A DNA stretch of 46,513 bases, from contig NZ_CBVI010000011.1 in the NCBI RefSeq assembly GCF_000513195.1, forward strand, positions 1 through 46,513, given 5' to 3'. Positions 25,231 through 35,069 of the stretch are shown here, piece after piece; the stretch's first letter is position 1; each line of letters opens with the position of its first letter. The notes under the pieces are model-generated. The model was not told where the DNA came from. It ran no database searches and saw only the letters and a program-made list of their open reading frames with translations. Both the position numbers and the translations under genes were made by a program. Origin of the DNA: Bacteroides timonensis (GTDB lineage: Bacteria; Bacteroidota; Bacteroidia; Bacteroidales; Bacteroidaceae).

Positions 25231-27480
25231 ATGGCGTTTATTACGAATAAAAGAGTTTGCTTATACAGAAATACAGGAGTATTCTTTGTATTAATGATGT
25301 GTTGGTCGGCATATAGTGCCCAGTCGGGAAATAACTCTATGCACAACTATAGCTCGAAGGTCGATTCTGTACTCAGCCTGATGACACTGGATGAGAAAAT
25401 CGGGCAGTTAAACCAATATACCGGCAACTGGCAGGCAACAGGGCCGGTGGTGGAGGATTCTACTAAAATAGAGCAGATCAAGGCGGGTAGAGTCGGAGCC
25501 ATGCTCAATATTAAGGGGGTAAAATATACGCGCGAGATGCAGAATTATGCCATGCAGTCCCGCCTTCGCATTCCATTGTTATTCGGGCAGGATGTTATTC
25601 ATGGTCTGCGTACCATCTATCCCATTCCCTTAGGTGAAGCGGCAAGTTTTGATCTGGATTTGATGGAAAGAACTGCATCCGGTGCTGCGGAGGAAGCTTC
25701 TGCACAAGGTATTCACTGGACTTTTGCTCCGATGGTAGATATAACCCGTGATGCACGCTGGGGGCGTGTTATGGAAGGAGCGGGTGAAGATACCTGGTAT
25801 GGTAGCAGAGTGGCCGAAGCACGGGTAAAGGGGTTTCAGGGAAATGATCTGGCGGATACTCATACGGTAATGGCTTGTGCCAAGCATTTTGCGGCTTACG
25901 GGGCGGCCATTGCAGGTAAGGACTACAATACGGTAGACATTTCTGACCTGACGCTGCACGATACTTATCTGCCTCCTTTCCGGGCAGCTGCAAATGCCGG
26001 TGTGGCTACTTTTATGAATAGCTTTAATGACATAAACGGTATTCCGGCTACGGGAAATGCATATATACAACGCGATATCCTTAAAGAAGGATGGGCTTTC
26101 AGCGGGTTTATTGTTTCCGATTGGGGATCGGTCAAAGAAATGGTTGCCCATGGATATGCATCCGACCTGAAGGCATCGGCAGAGATTGCTATTCATGCCG
26201 GATGTGATATGGATATGGAGTCGAGAGCTTATCATAAACATCTGAAAGAGTTGGTGGAAGAGGGCGTTGTGGACATTAAATATGTTGATGAAGCGGTAAA
26301 GCGTATTTTGTTGAAGAAGTTTCAACTCGGACTTTTTGATGATCCATACCGTTATTGTGACGAAGAACGGGAAAAGAAAACCGTATTGAGCACCCGTCTC
26401 AGGGATTTGTCCCGGGAATCCGGAAGAAAGTCCGTTGTCCTATTGAAGAATGAGAGTCAAGCACTTCCTTTATCTCCGTCTTGCAGAAGAATTGCATTGA
26501 TAGGAGCTTTGGCTAATTCTCAAAAGGATATGATGGGCTTTTGGGCGAATGAAGGTGTAGAGAAAGAAGTCGTGACCGTGTATGAGGGCTTGAAAAGACG
26601 TTTTCCCAATGTAACGGTCAATTATGCTGATGGATATGATTTGGAAACAAATGATTTACGGCTTTCTGAAGCCCGTGCGGCTGCCAATCGCGCCGATGTT
26701 ATAGTAGTGGCTGTTGGCGAAAGATTTAATCAGAGTGGAGAGGCAAAGTCAAGGGCTGACATTGCCATTAATGCCAATCAGCAATTGCTGGTGAAAGAGT
26801 TGAAGAAGACGGGTAAGACGGTTATTGTTTTACTGATGGGCGGTAGGCCAATGATTTTTAATGATATGGAGCCTCATGCCGATGCAATTCTCTTGACTTG
26901 GTGGTTGGGAACCGAAAGTGGGAACGCCATAGCTGATATCATCTCGGGTGATTATAATCCTTCCGGTAAACTGCCTATGACTTTCCCTGCACATGTGGGA
27001 CAGATTCCTGTCTATTATAATTACAAAAGTACCGGAAGGCCGGAAAGTAAGACAGTAGCTTATTCTTGCCGGTATCAGGATATTGATTTTGAACCCGCTT
27101 ATCCGTTTGGCTACGGGTTGAGCTACACTACATTTCAGTTGTCGGAGCCTAAGACTTCTGCCAATGTATATACAATGGAGGATACGATCCGGGTGTCTGC
27201 GAAGTTGAAAAATACCGGGGCATATAGAGGCAAGGAGACGGTACAGCTTTATATCCGCGACCTGGTTGCCTCCGTAACACGTCCTGTTAAGGAACTAAAG
27301 GGATTTCAGCAAATAGAATTAAATCCGGGTGAAGAAAAAGAGGTGACGTTTATTCTTTCATCGGCAGATCTTAGCTTCATGAACAGGAACTTGAAATATA
27401 TTACGGAGCCTGGTAAATTTGAGATAATGATAGGGACTAATTCGAAAGAGGTGGAGAAGACAATTATATCATTGAAGTGA
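25231..27480 (+). CDS. Glycoside hydrolase family 3, BglX-type beta-glucosidase (GH3-3)
   Basis: 749 aa from the ATG at 25231; the signal peptide (about 12-31, 'VFFVLMMCWSAYSAQ') supports this start over the upstream ATG at 25147, from which the inverted repeat would be coding. The GH3 barrel has 'DARWGRVMEGAGEDTW', 'CAKHFAAYG' and the nucleophile Asp297 in 'GFIVSDWGSV'. The C-terminal domain contains 'VGERFNQSGEAKSRADI', whose SGEA glutamate is the expected acid/base of BglX-type enzymes, and a fibronectin-III-like domain ends the protein. Predicted periplasmic beta-glucosidase acting on oligosaccharides imported by the SusCD pair. Last gene of the PUL, closed by a strong hairpin. Confidence 0.93.
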   Translation: MAFITNKRVCLYRNTGVFFVLMMCWSAYSAQSGNNSMHNYSSKVDSVLSLMTLDEKIGQLNQYTGNWQATGPVVEDSTKIEQIKAGRVGAMLNIKGVKYTREMQNYAMQSRLRIPLLFGQDVIHGLRTIYPIPLGEAASFDLDLMERTASGAAEEASAQGIHWTFAPMVDITRDARWGRVMEGAGEDTWYGSRVAEARVKGFQGNDLADTHTVMACAKHFAAYGAAIAGKDYNTVDISDLTLHDTYLPPFRAAANAGVATFMNSFNDINGIPATGNAYIQRDILKEGWAFSGFIVSDWGSVKEMVAHGYASDLKASAEIAIHAGCDMDMESRAYHKHLKELVEEGVVDIKYVDEAVKRILLKKFQLGLFDDPYRYCDEEREKKTVLSTRLRDLSRESGRKSVVLLKNESQALPLSPSCRRIALIGALANSQKDMMGFWANEGVEKEVVTVYEGLKRRFPNVTVNYADGYDLETNDLRLSEARAAANRADVIVVAVGERFNQSGEAKSRADIAINANQQLLVKELKKTGKTVIVLLMGGRPMIFNDMEPHADAILLTWWLGTESGNAIADIISGDYNPSGKLPMTFPAHVGQIPVYYNYKSTGRPESKTVAYSCRYQDIDFEPAYPFGYGLSYTTFQLSEPKTSANVYTMEDTIRVSAKLKNTGAYRGKETVQLYIRDLVASVTRPVKELKGFQQIELNPGEEKEVTFILSSADLSFMNRNLKYITEPGKFEIMIGTNSKEVEKTIISLK

Positions 27481-27576
27481 ATCTGGAACTGATAGTACGA
27501 TATCAGGAGATTTTCAGCAGGATAAAACAGACTGAATATAAGGAGAAGTGAAAGTTACTTCCCAGGCTTACATAAG

Positions 27577-27614
27577 AAGAACTCCCCTACCGGTTTCCCG
27601 GTAGAGGAGTTCTT
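27577..27614. terminator. Bidirectional terminator-like hairpin
   Basis: A 17-bp stem with one C-A mismatch is formed by 27577-27593 and 27598-27614 with a 4-nt loop. It sits between the convergent GH3-3 and frdB genes. Only weak T runs flank it on either side, so it probably works in both directions or as an RNA-stabilising end. Confidence 0.7.
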
Positions 27615-27644
27615 GTGATATTAATCAAATGTAGAAAGGGCTGA

Positions 27645-28400
27645 TTAGTCTTTCAGTTTTGCGATGATGAAATCGCGGTTCAGACGGGCGATGTTGCTGA
27701 TAGAGATGTTCTTCGGACATTCGGCTTCGCAAGCACGAGTATTGGTACAGTTACCAAATCCGAGTTCATCCATCTTGCTCAACATAGCTTTTGCGCGACG
27801 CAATGCTTCCGGTTTACCCTGCGGCAGCAAGTTCAGCTGGCTAACTTTTGCGGAAACGAACAACATGGCGGAACCATTCTTACAAGCAGCTACACAAGCA
27901 CCGCAACCGATACAAGCAGCTGCATCCATAGCTTCGTCAGCGATTTGCTTCGGAATCAGGATAGCATTGGCATCCTGAGGAGAGCCCGTGCGCACACTAA
28001 CGTAACCACCGGCTTGCATAATCTTGTCGTAAGCTGTACGGTCTACCATCAAGTCCTTGATGACCGGGAAACCGGCAGAACGCCAAGGTTCAACAGTGAT
28101 AGTGTCACCATCGTTGAAACGACGCATATAGATCTGACAGGTAGTAGCACCTGTTGCAGGACCGTGAGGATGTCCGTTGATGTAGAGCGAACACATACCG
28201 CAGATACCTTCACGGCAGTCATGATCGAATACAACCGGTTCTTTACCTTCAGAAATCAGTTGTTCATTCAAGATATCCAGCATTTCGAGGAATGAAGTGT
28301 CACCGGGGATATCTTTCATTTGGTATGTTTCAAAAGCGCCTTTTGCCTTTGGGCCTTTCTGGCGCCATACTTTCAGTGTGAAACTTATATTTTTATCCAT
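27645..28400 (-). CDS. frdB: Fumarate reductase/succinate dehydrogenase iron-sulfur subunit
   Basis: 251 aa, cytoplasmic face of the membrane complex. The [2Fe-2S] ferredoxin domain has Cys62, Cys67, Cys70 ('CREGICGMC') and Cys88. The C-terminal domain carries Cys163, Cys166, Cys169 with Cys228 for [4Fe-4S], and Cys173, Cys218, Cys224 for [3Fe-4S], so all eleven cluster ligands are present. It passes electrons from the cytochrome b subunit to the flavoprotein. In Bacteroides this complex works mainly as a menaquinol:fumarate reductase, making succinate in anaerobic energy metabolism. Last gene of the frdCAB operon, 33 nt after frdA. Confidence 0.95.
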   Translation of the reverse strand: MDKNISFTLKVWRQKGPKAKGAFETYQMKDIPGDTSFLEMLDILNEQLISEGKEPVVFDHDCREGICGMCSLYINGHPHGPATGATTCQIYMRRFNDGDTITVEPWRSAGFPVIKDLMVDRTAYDKIMQAGGYVSVRTGSPQDANAILIPKQIADEAMDAAACIGCGACVAACKNGSAMLFVSAKVSQLNLLPQGKPEALRRAKAMLSKMDELGFGNCTNTRACEAECPKNISISNIARLNRDFIIAKLKD

Positions 28401-28433
28401 TTTCTTTAATTCTTTAAATGTTCAACTTCCCGA

Positions 28434-30413
<1,980 letters not shown>

Positions 30414-30449
30414 AATGCTATTACATTTTAATCGTTTACAATTTACAAA

Positions 30450-31151
30450 TTAGCAAGCACCGCCGCACAATGATTTTGCGAAGAATACGACAACTACCAA
30501 GGCGAAACATACAACGACGATAGTAGAGTAAATGTTGGAGATGCATTTCCAACGGTTAATCCATACCTTATTGTTCCAACCCAGAGATTGCATAGAACTC
30601 CAGAAACCGTGAGTCAGGTGGAACCACAGTGCGCCGAGCCAAATGAGGTAAAGCACTACGTATACCGGATTGCTGAATGTGTTCTGAATGTGATAAACAC
30701 CGTTAGCGGCATAAGCCAGTGTAAGCGTATCAGCATGCATACCCATGTTGTGCATCAACTCAGGAAGCTGCATTTTTGCCCAGAAGTTTACCAGGTGCAG
30801 ACCCAGACCTACGATTACGATAAGACCCAATACGAGCATGTTCTGAGAAGCCCATTCTACAGTTTTGGGTTTATCAACTACGGCATAACGTTCGGTACCG
30901 CGTGCTTTGCGGTTCTGCATTGTCAGCCAGAAAGCGTAGATGATGTGAATAATGAAAAGAGCGGCCAAACCTACCGTAGCCACCAAGGCATACCAGTTTG
31001 CCCCCAAGAACTCACAAACCATGTTGTATCCCTCTGCCGAGATTAATGCAACCAGGTTCATCGCCATGTGAAACGTTAGAAACAGGACAAGGGCGATACC
31101 GGTAATGCTCATCACCACTTTCCTTCCTACAGATGAATTACTTAACCACAT
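30450..31151 (-). CDS. frdC: Fumarate reductase/succinate dehydrogenase cytochrome b subunit
   Basis: 233 aa integral membrane protein with five hydrophobic segments (about 12-36, 52-76, 104-122, 160-182, 205-227). His28, His69, His119 and His178 lie in or at these segments and are candidate ligands for two b hemes, as in the single-subunit, di-heme (type B) membrane anchors of Wolinella-like enzymes. It accepts electrons from menaquinol and anchors the FrdAB head. First gene of the operon; a good promoter lies about 70-100 nt upstream. Confidence 0.93.
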   Translation of the reverse strand: MWLSNSSVGRKVVMSITGIALVLFLTFHMAMNLVALISAEGYNMVCEFLGANWYALVATVGLAALFIIHIIYAFWLTMQNRKARGTERYAVVDKPKTVEWASQNMLVLGLIVIVGLGLHLVNFWAKMQLPELMHNMGMHADTLTLAYAANGVYHIQNTFSNPVYVVLYLIWLGALWFHLTHGFWSSMQSLGWNNKVWINRWKCISNIYSTIVVVCFALVVVVFFAKSLCGGAC

Positions 31152-31222
31152 AAATGATTGAATTTAAATTATTTAATAGTTAGAAAATTTGCTTTTACTT
31201 AGGGTCTTACACTAATTTCCCG

Positions 31223-31254
31223 CAAAAATAGAAGAAATACATTGATTAAACAAG
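31223..31254 (-). promoter_or_regulatory. Promoter of frdCAB operon
   Basis: On the minus strand CTTG (31251-31254, one mismatch to TTTG), 20 nt, then TATTTTTG (31223-31230). The leader to the frdC start at 31151 would be about 65 nt. Confidence 0.55.
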
Positions 31255-31310
31255 GAATTAAAGAAATAATTCCGTAATTCAGGGAATAGATAGAAGTTGA
31301 CAAGTGAGTC

Positions 31311-31361
31311 AGGGAACAGGGTGACAAGGGAAGATTACTCTTACTCGTCACCCTGTTCCCT
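31311..31361. repeat. Perfect 15-bp inverted repeat across the AraC gene end
   Basis: AGGGAACAGGGTGAC (31311-31325) and GTCACCCTGTTCCCT (31347-31361) are perfect inverted repeats with a 21-nt loop. The right arm lies inside the last codons of the AraC gene and its stop codon (31341-31343) is in the loop. No T run follows on the minus strand; it may act as a transcript end or mRNA-stability structure. Confidence 0.7.
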
Positions 31362-32252
31362 GGCTGGGTCGTCATTTTTTTCTTTTATAATGGTGATTTT
31401 CTCTCCGCTGGCAGCACGTTTTCGCAAGGAACGAGGGGTGTCTCCAAAGGAGTCTTTACAGAAATGAGCGAAGTGCGACAGAGAGTCGAAACCATAACGT
31501 GAACTGATCACGGAGATACGTTGCTTGGTGAATTGCAGATCGTTCAGAATACCTTCACGCTTCTTGTCCAGTATCCATTCGTACACCGGAACGTTATACA
31601 TATTTTTAAACAAACGACGGAATGTAGTGGTTGTATATCCACCTAAATGGGCGAATTCTTCCACATTCTTCACCTTGTCATAGTTCTGCATAATGAAATA
31701 ATGGAAACTTTCCGTATAAGTACTGATAGGATAGAAGAACGTACTTATTTGGCGCAGGGGATAATAGCAGGTTAGTATGTAAACCAGTTCCTGACGCTTG
31801 ATGTCGAGATATTTCCCGCATGCGGAAGGCTGTTCTTTAAAATAGTCGGCAATATCATGCAGCAACCGCTCCAGTTTGGTATTGGCTATCAGCGGCGTGT
31901 AGGTCAGCGGAGCCTCAGAACGTTCGAGGATTTCCTTGTAACGGTCTTCACATATAAGTGGAAGTTCCGTAAACCAATAGGCGATATATTCCACCTCGGT
32001 CAGTGCTAACAACTCCATTTTTGAACCGATGGCTTGCAGTACACATTGTCTGCTCTGGAGCGTAGTACCCGGGTATTCGTTACTATTTATCAACAATTCT
32101 CCCTTTAACATAAAGATCATGCAGTTCTGGGTACACTTCTCCGCTGAGAAATGCTGCCCCTGGGGATATTGGCGGTATACCAATGTCCCGTCTGAGATTT
32201 TTGGGCATAGAGTACAATCTACTTGCCGTGTGCAAAGAGTGTCTTTTGTCAT
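31341..32252 (-). CDS. AraC-family regulator, paralog with same N-terminal Cys cluster
   Basis: 303 aa, cytoplasmic. Same architecture as the regulator at 3841-4725: N-terminal cysteine cluster (Cys7, Cys13, Cys16, His34, Cys40, identical positions and the same C-P-K), cupin-like region with 'MIFMLKGELLINSNEYPGTTL', then a C-terminal AraC HTH with 'VEEFAHLGGYTTTTFRRLF' and 'YGFDSLSHFAHFCKDSF'. A charged C-terminal tail of about 25 residues follows. It lies between frdCAB, on the same strand downstream, and a divergently transcribed PAP2 gene. The cluster suggests metal or redox sensing, and control of either neighbour is possible; both are inference. Confidence 0.85.
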   Translation of the reverse strand: MTKDTLCTRQVDCTLCPKISDGTLVYRQYPQGQHFSAEKCTQNCMIFMLKGELLINSNEYPGTTLQSRQCVLQAIGSKMELLALTEVEYIAYWFTELPLICEDRYKEILERSEAPLTYTPLIANTKLERLLHDIADYFKEQPSACGKYLDIKRQELVYILTCYYPLRQISTFFYPISTYTESFHYFIMQNYDKVKNVEEFAHLGGYTTTTFRRLFKNMYNVPVYEWILDKKREGILNDLQFTKQRISVISSRYGFDSLSHFAHFCKDSFGDTPRSLRKRAASGEKITIIKEKNDDPAREQGDE

Positions 32253-32285
32253 GAAATATAAGACGAATTACTAAAATTATGGCAA

Positions 32286-32293
32286 CAAAGATA
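32286..32293 (-). promoter_or_regulatory. -7 box of AraC paralog
   Basis: CAAAGATA is TATCTTTG on the minus strand, 34 nt upstream of the ATG at 32252. A CAAA at 32317-32320 could be its -33 at a slightly long spacing of 23 nt. It faces the PAP2 promoter. Confidence 0.45.
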
Positions 32294-32300
32294 GAATTTT

Positions 32301-32334
32301 TTTGTGAATACTCTAACAAAATCGTCTATCTTTG
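32301..32334 (+). promoter_or_regulatory. Promoter of PAP2 gene; decides its start
   Basis: TTTG (32301-32304), 22 nt, then TATCTTTG (32327-32334). It overlaps the first in-frame ATG (32304), so translation must begin at 32358. It is interleaved with the divergent AraC promoter. Confidence 0.5.
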
Positions 32335-32357
32335 CAGCAAACTATAAGAAAGACTAC

Positions 32358-32960
32358 ATGAAACGGACTATTTTTTTTGTATTTTTTGCATCATTACTTG
32401 TATTCAATATTTCTGCCCAGAACTGGGACATTAATACTTTGCATAAAATAAATAGTTGGGATGGTAAGTTCATTCGTAATTATAATAAAATAATTTCTCG
32501 TACTGAACCTTATATTGCCGTGGGGGTTCCTGTGGCGATGGCATTGGCTGCCTGGGTGAAAAAAGACCGCGAATTATTGAAGGATGCTGTCTATGTAGGT
32601 ACCAGTGTTGCCGGTGCTTTTGTTGTGACTTATGGCATGAAGTATTTTATAGATCGTGAACGCCCGTTCGACCGCTATCCCGACCGGGTTCATGCTTATA
32701 GTCATGAAACCAGTCCTTCTTTTCCTTCCGGACATACGGCAACTGCTTTTGCATTGGCAACTTCACTTTGTGTGAAGTATCCGAAATGGTATGTAATCGC
32801 TCCATCTGCCTTATGGGCATGTTCTGTCGGAGTATCCCGTATGAATGAGGGCGTACACTATCCGTCCGATGTGCTGGCGGGTGCAGTCATCGGAGCCGGA
32901 TGTGCCGTAGTAAATATCTATGTGAACCGTTGGCTGAATAAGTGGTTATTCGGCAATTAA
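32358..32960 (+). CDS. PAP2-family membrane-associated phosphatase
   Basis: 200 aa from the ATG at 32358, with an N-terminal signal or TM segment ('IFFVFFASLLVFNISAQ'). All three PAP2 signature motifs are present: 'KYFIDRERPF' (K-x6-RP), 'PSFPSGHTA' (PSGH) and 'SRMNEGVHYPSDVLAG' (SR-x5-H-x3-D). Members remove phosphate from lipid phosphates such as undecaprenyl pyrophosphate, phosphatidic acid or lipid A, on the periplasmic side. The substrate is not evident here. It is divergent from the AraC paralog, and its stop codon overlaps the stop of the convergent S41 protease gene. Confidence 0.9.
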   Translation: MKRTIFFVFFASLLVFNISAQNWDINTLHKINSWDGKFIRNYNKIISRTEPYIAVGVPVAMALAAWVKKDRELLKDAVYVGTSVAGAFVVTYGMKYFIDRERPFDRYPDRVHAYSHETSPSFPSGHTATAFALATSLCVKYPKWYVIAPSALWACSVGVSRMNEGVHYPSDVLAGAVIGAGCAVVNIYVNRWLNKWLFGN

Positions 32961-34585
32961 AGCGGTAGCTTCTTCTCGTAAATCTTTTCGTTCAATATCT
33001 TAAGGGCTTGTTGCACGCTGTTGTTCGTGGTGTTTATCACCTGAAAGTATTCGTTCATATCCCACAGGTCACGGGCTATCAAGGCTTTCAACTGCGTTTT
33101 TATGAGGGGCAATGATTTGTTGTACTGCTCCTCGTTGAACTCAATCTTTTCTTTATCGGCGGCAGCGCGTATGTCCGCAAGCATCTGTTCGTCTATCTCA
33201 AATTTATTGTTGAAGGCATCGAACTTCTTATATTTCTCTTGGAGTTCTTTCCGATTTTTCTCGATATACTTGGTTGTTGCTTTGATGACAACGCCTTTGG
33301 CAACCAGATTACGGTGATAATCGGTATATTGGGTTGTATCGATAGGCACGAAATAGTCGGGCATGATACCACCGCCACCATATACGGTACGTTTCAACTT
33401 CTTAGTGGAGTTCTTCAATGAATCAGGAAAATGGATACTGTCGGCATGCATCATTTCTCCACGGTTGAAGCGATCTACCAGTTCCATATTGTATTTTTCC
33501 TGGCCGTCGTCTTTGCTAAGGCCTCTGCCGTCCAGATTGGCTGTATGGTCGTACGGCTTCTGGATGCAACGTCCGGATGGGGTGTAATAACGGGCGATGG
33601 TCAAGCGGATCATAGAGCCATCGGGCAATTCGATGGGACGTTGTACCAGCCCTTTACCGAAAGTACGGCGACCTACAACTACGCCTCTGTCCCAGTCCTG
33701 TATGGCACCGGTTACGATTTCACTTGCTGAAGCAGAGTATTCGTCTACCAGCACGATGAGGCGTCCGTTCTTGAAGTTACCTGTGCCTTTGGCGTAGAAA
33801 TTACTACGCTGAGAGGTTCTTCCTTCGGTATATACAATCAGTTCTTTTTGTTGCAGGAACTCGTTGGCAAGATCAATTGCTGCATTCAAATAGCCGCCAC
33901 CATTGCCTTGCAGGTCGAGTATCAGGTCTTTCATTCCTTGCTTCTGTAGTTCTTTGAGGGCGGCGGTAAATTCTTCGGCGGTAGTGGCACCAAAACGGTT
34001 GATGCGAATATAACCGGTCTTGGGCTGTATCATATACGAAGCGTCCAAACTTAGAATGGGTATTTTATCCCGTTTTACAGTGAAGTATAAGGGATCGTGC
34101 ACTCCGCGGCGGACAATGGTTAGTTTTACTTCTGAGTCTTTCGGGCCGCGCAGGCGTGCCATTATATCTTCTGTGGACATTTTTACGCCGGCAATAGCGC
34201 TGTCGTTCACTGCCACGATACGGTCGCCTGCCAGAATACCAACCTTTTCAGACGGTCCGTTGCTGACGGGCTGTATAATAAGTAATGTATCTTCTATCAT
34301 CTGGAACTGCACACCGATACCTTCGAAGTTACCTTGTAAAGGCTCGTTCATTTTTTTCACTTCCTCGGCGTCATTGTATGTGGAGTGCGGATCGAGTTGG
34401 GCGAGCATACGGATAATAGCTTCTTCCACCAGTTTATTCTCGTCTACCGAGTCTACATACAGGTTGGTGATGGCAAATTCTGCCATTTGTAACTTGCGGG
34501 CAGCCAAGTTGCCCATATTCTGCGCCTGCATGGAAGCCATGGCACCGCATATACATATTATAAAGATAAGAAATTTCTTCATCAT
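32957..34585 (-). CDS. S41-family C-terminal processing peptidase (CtpA/Prc type)
   Basis: 542 aa with a signal peptide (1-21, ASMQAQ). The PDZ domain is at about 85-165 ('GIGVQFQMIEDTLLIIQPV...GILAGDRIVAVND'), followed by the S41 catalytic domain with the Ser-Lys dyad Ser286 ('EYSASASE') and Lys311 ('FGKGLVQ'), 25 residues apart as in E. coli Prc. A C-terminal helical region of about 130 residues follows. It degrades or processes periplasmic proteins from their C termini. Last gene of the parE-coaD-S41 operon (31 nt after coaD); its stop shares the TTAA sequence with the convergent PAP2 stop. Confidence 0.93.
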   Translation of the reverse strand: MMKKFLIFIICICGAMASMQAQNMGNLAARKLQMAEFAITNLYVDSVDENKLVEEAIIRMLAQLDPHSTYNDAEEVKKMNEPLQGNFEGIGVQFQMIEDTLLIIQPVSNGPSEKVGILAGDRIVAVNDSAIAGVKMSTEDIMARLRGPKDSEVKLTIVRRGVHDPLYFTVKRDKIPILSLDASYMIQPKTGYIRINRFGATTAEEFTAALKELQKQGMKDLILDLQGNGGGYLNAAIDLANEFLQQKELIVYTEGRTSQRSNFYAKGTGNFKNGRLIVLVDEYSASASEIVTGAIQDWDRGVVVGRRTFGKGLVQRPIELPDGSMIRLTIARYYTPSGRCIQKPYDHTANLDGRGLSKDDGQEKYNMELVDRFNRGEMMHADSIHFPDSLKNSTKKLKRTVYGGGGIMPDYFVPIDTTQYTDYHRNLVAKGVVIKATTKYIEKNRKELQEKYKKFDAFNNKFEIDEQMLADIRAAADKEKIEFNEEQYNKSLPLIKTQLKALIARDLWDMNEYFQVINTTNNSVQQALKILNEKIYEKKLPL

Positions 34586-34616
34586 TCTTTTTCGCTTATC
34601 ACTAATTCACTAATCA

Positions 34617-35069
34617 TTAAATATCCATCCCTTCGGGGATAAACTGGCTGATATCTTTGCCGAACTGTAGAAGCTCGCGGACAGTAGTCGAGCTGATACA
34701 TGTCAGTTCAGGTTCGGTAAAGAGCAAAATGGTTTCGATGCCTGCCAGTTTACGGTTGATATCGGCAATGGTCTCTTCATATTCGAAATCTTTCACGGTA
34801 CGGATACCACGAACTATAAACTGCGCGTCTACCTGCCGGGCAAAATCAATCGTCAGGCAATCATAGGAGTAGACCTTGATACGTGGTTCGTTCCGGTAGA
34901 ATTTCTGTATCATCTCCACGCGCTTCTCAATAGGGAAGTAGGTGTTTTTATTCTCGTTGATACCAATTCCAATAATGACTTCATCCATAAAAGTCAGTGC
35001 GCGGGTCACTACCGATGAATGGCCGATAGTGAAAGGATCGAATGTTCCCGGAAAGATTGCTCTTCTCAT
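34617..35069 (-). CDS. coaD: Phosphopantetheine adenylyltransferase
   Basis: 150 aa, the usual size for CoaD. The nucleotidyltransferase motif '[10 protein letters not shown]', the '[14 protein letters not shown]' substrate loop and 'ISSTTVREL' near the end are diagnostic. It transfers AMP from ATP to 4'-phosphopantetheine, the penultimate step of coenzyme A synthesis, in the cytosol. Its ATG overlaps the parE stop (ATGA, 35066-35069), so it is translationally coupled to parE. Confidence 0.96.
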   Translation of the reverse strand: MRRAIFPGTFDPFTIGHSSVVTRALTFMDEVIIGIGINENKNTYFPIEKRVEMIQKFYRNEPRIKVYSYDCLTIDFARQVDAQFIVRGIRTVKDFEYEETIADINRKLAGIETILLFTEPELTCISSTTVRELLQFGKDISQFIPEGMDI

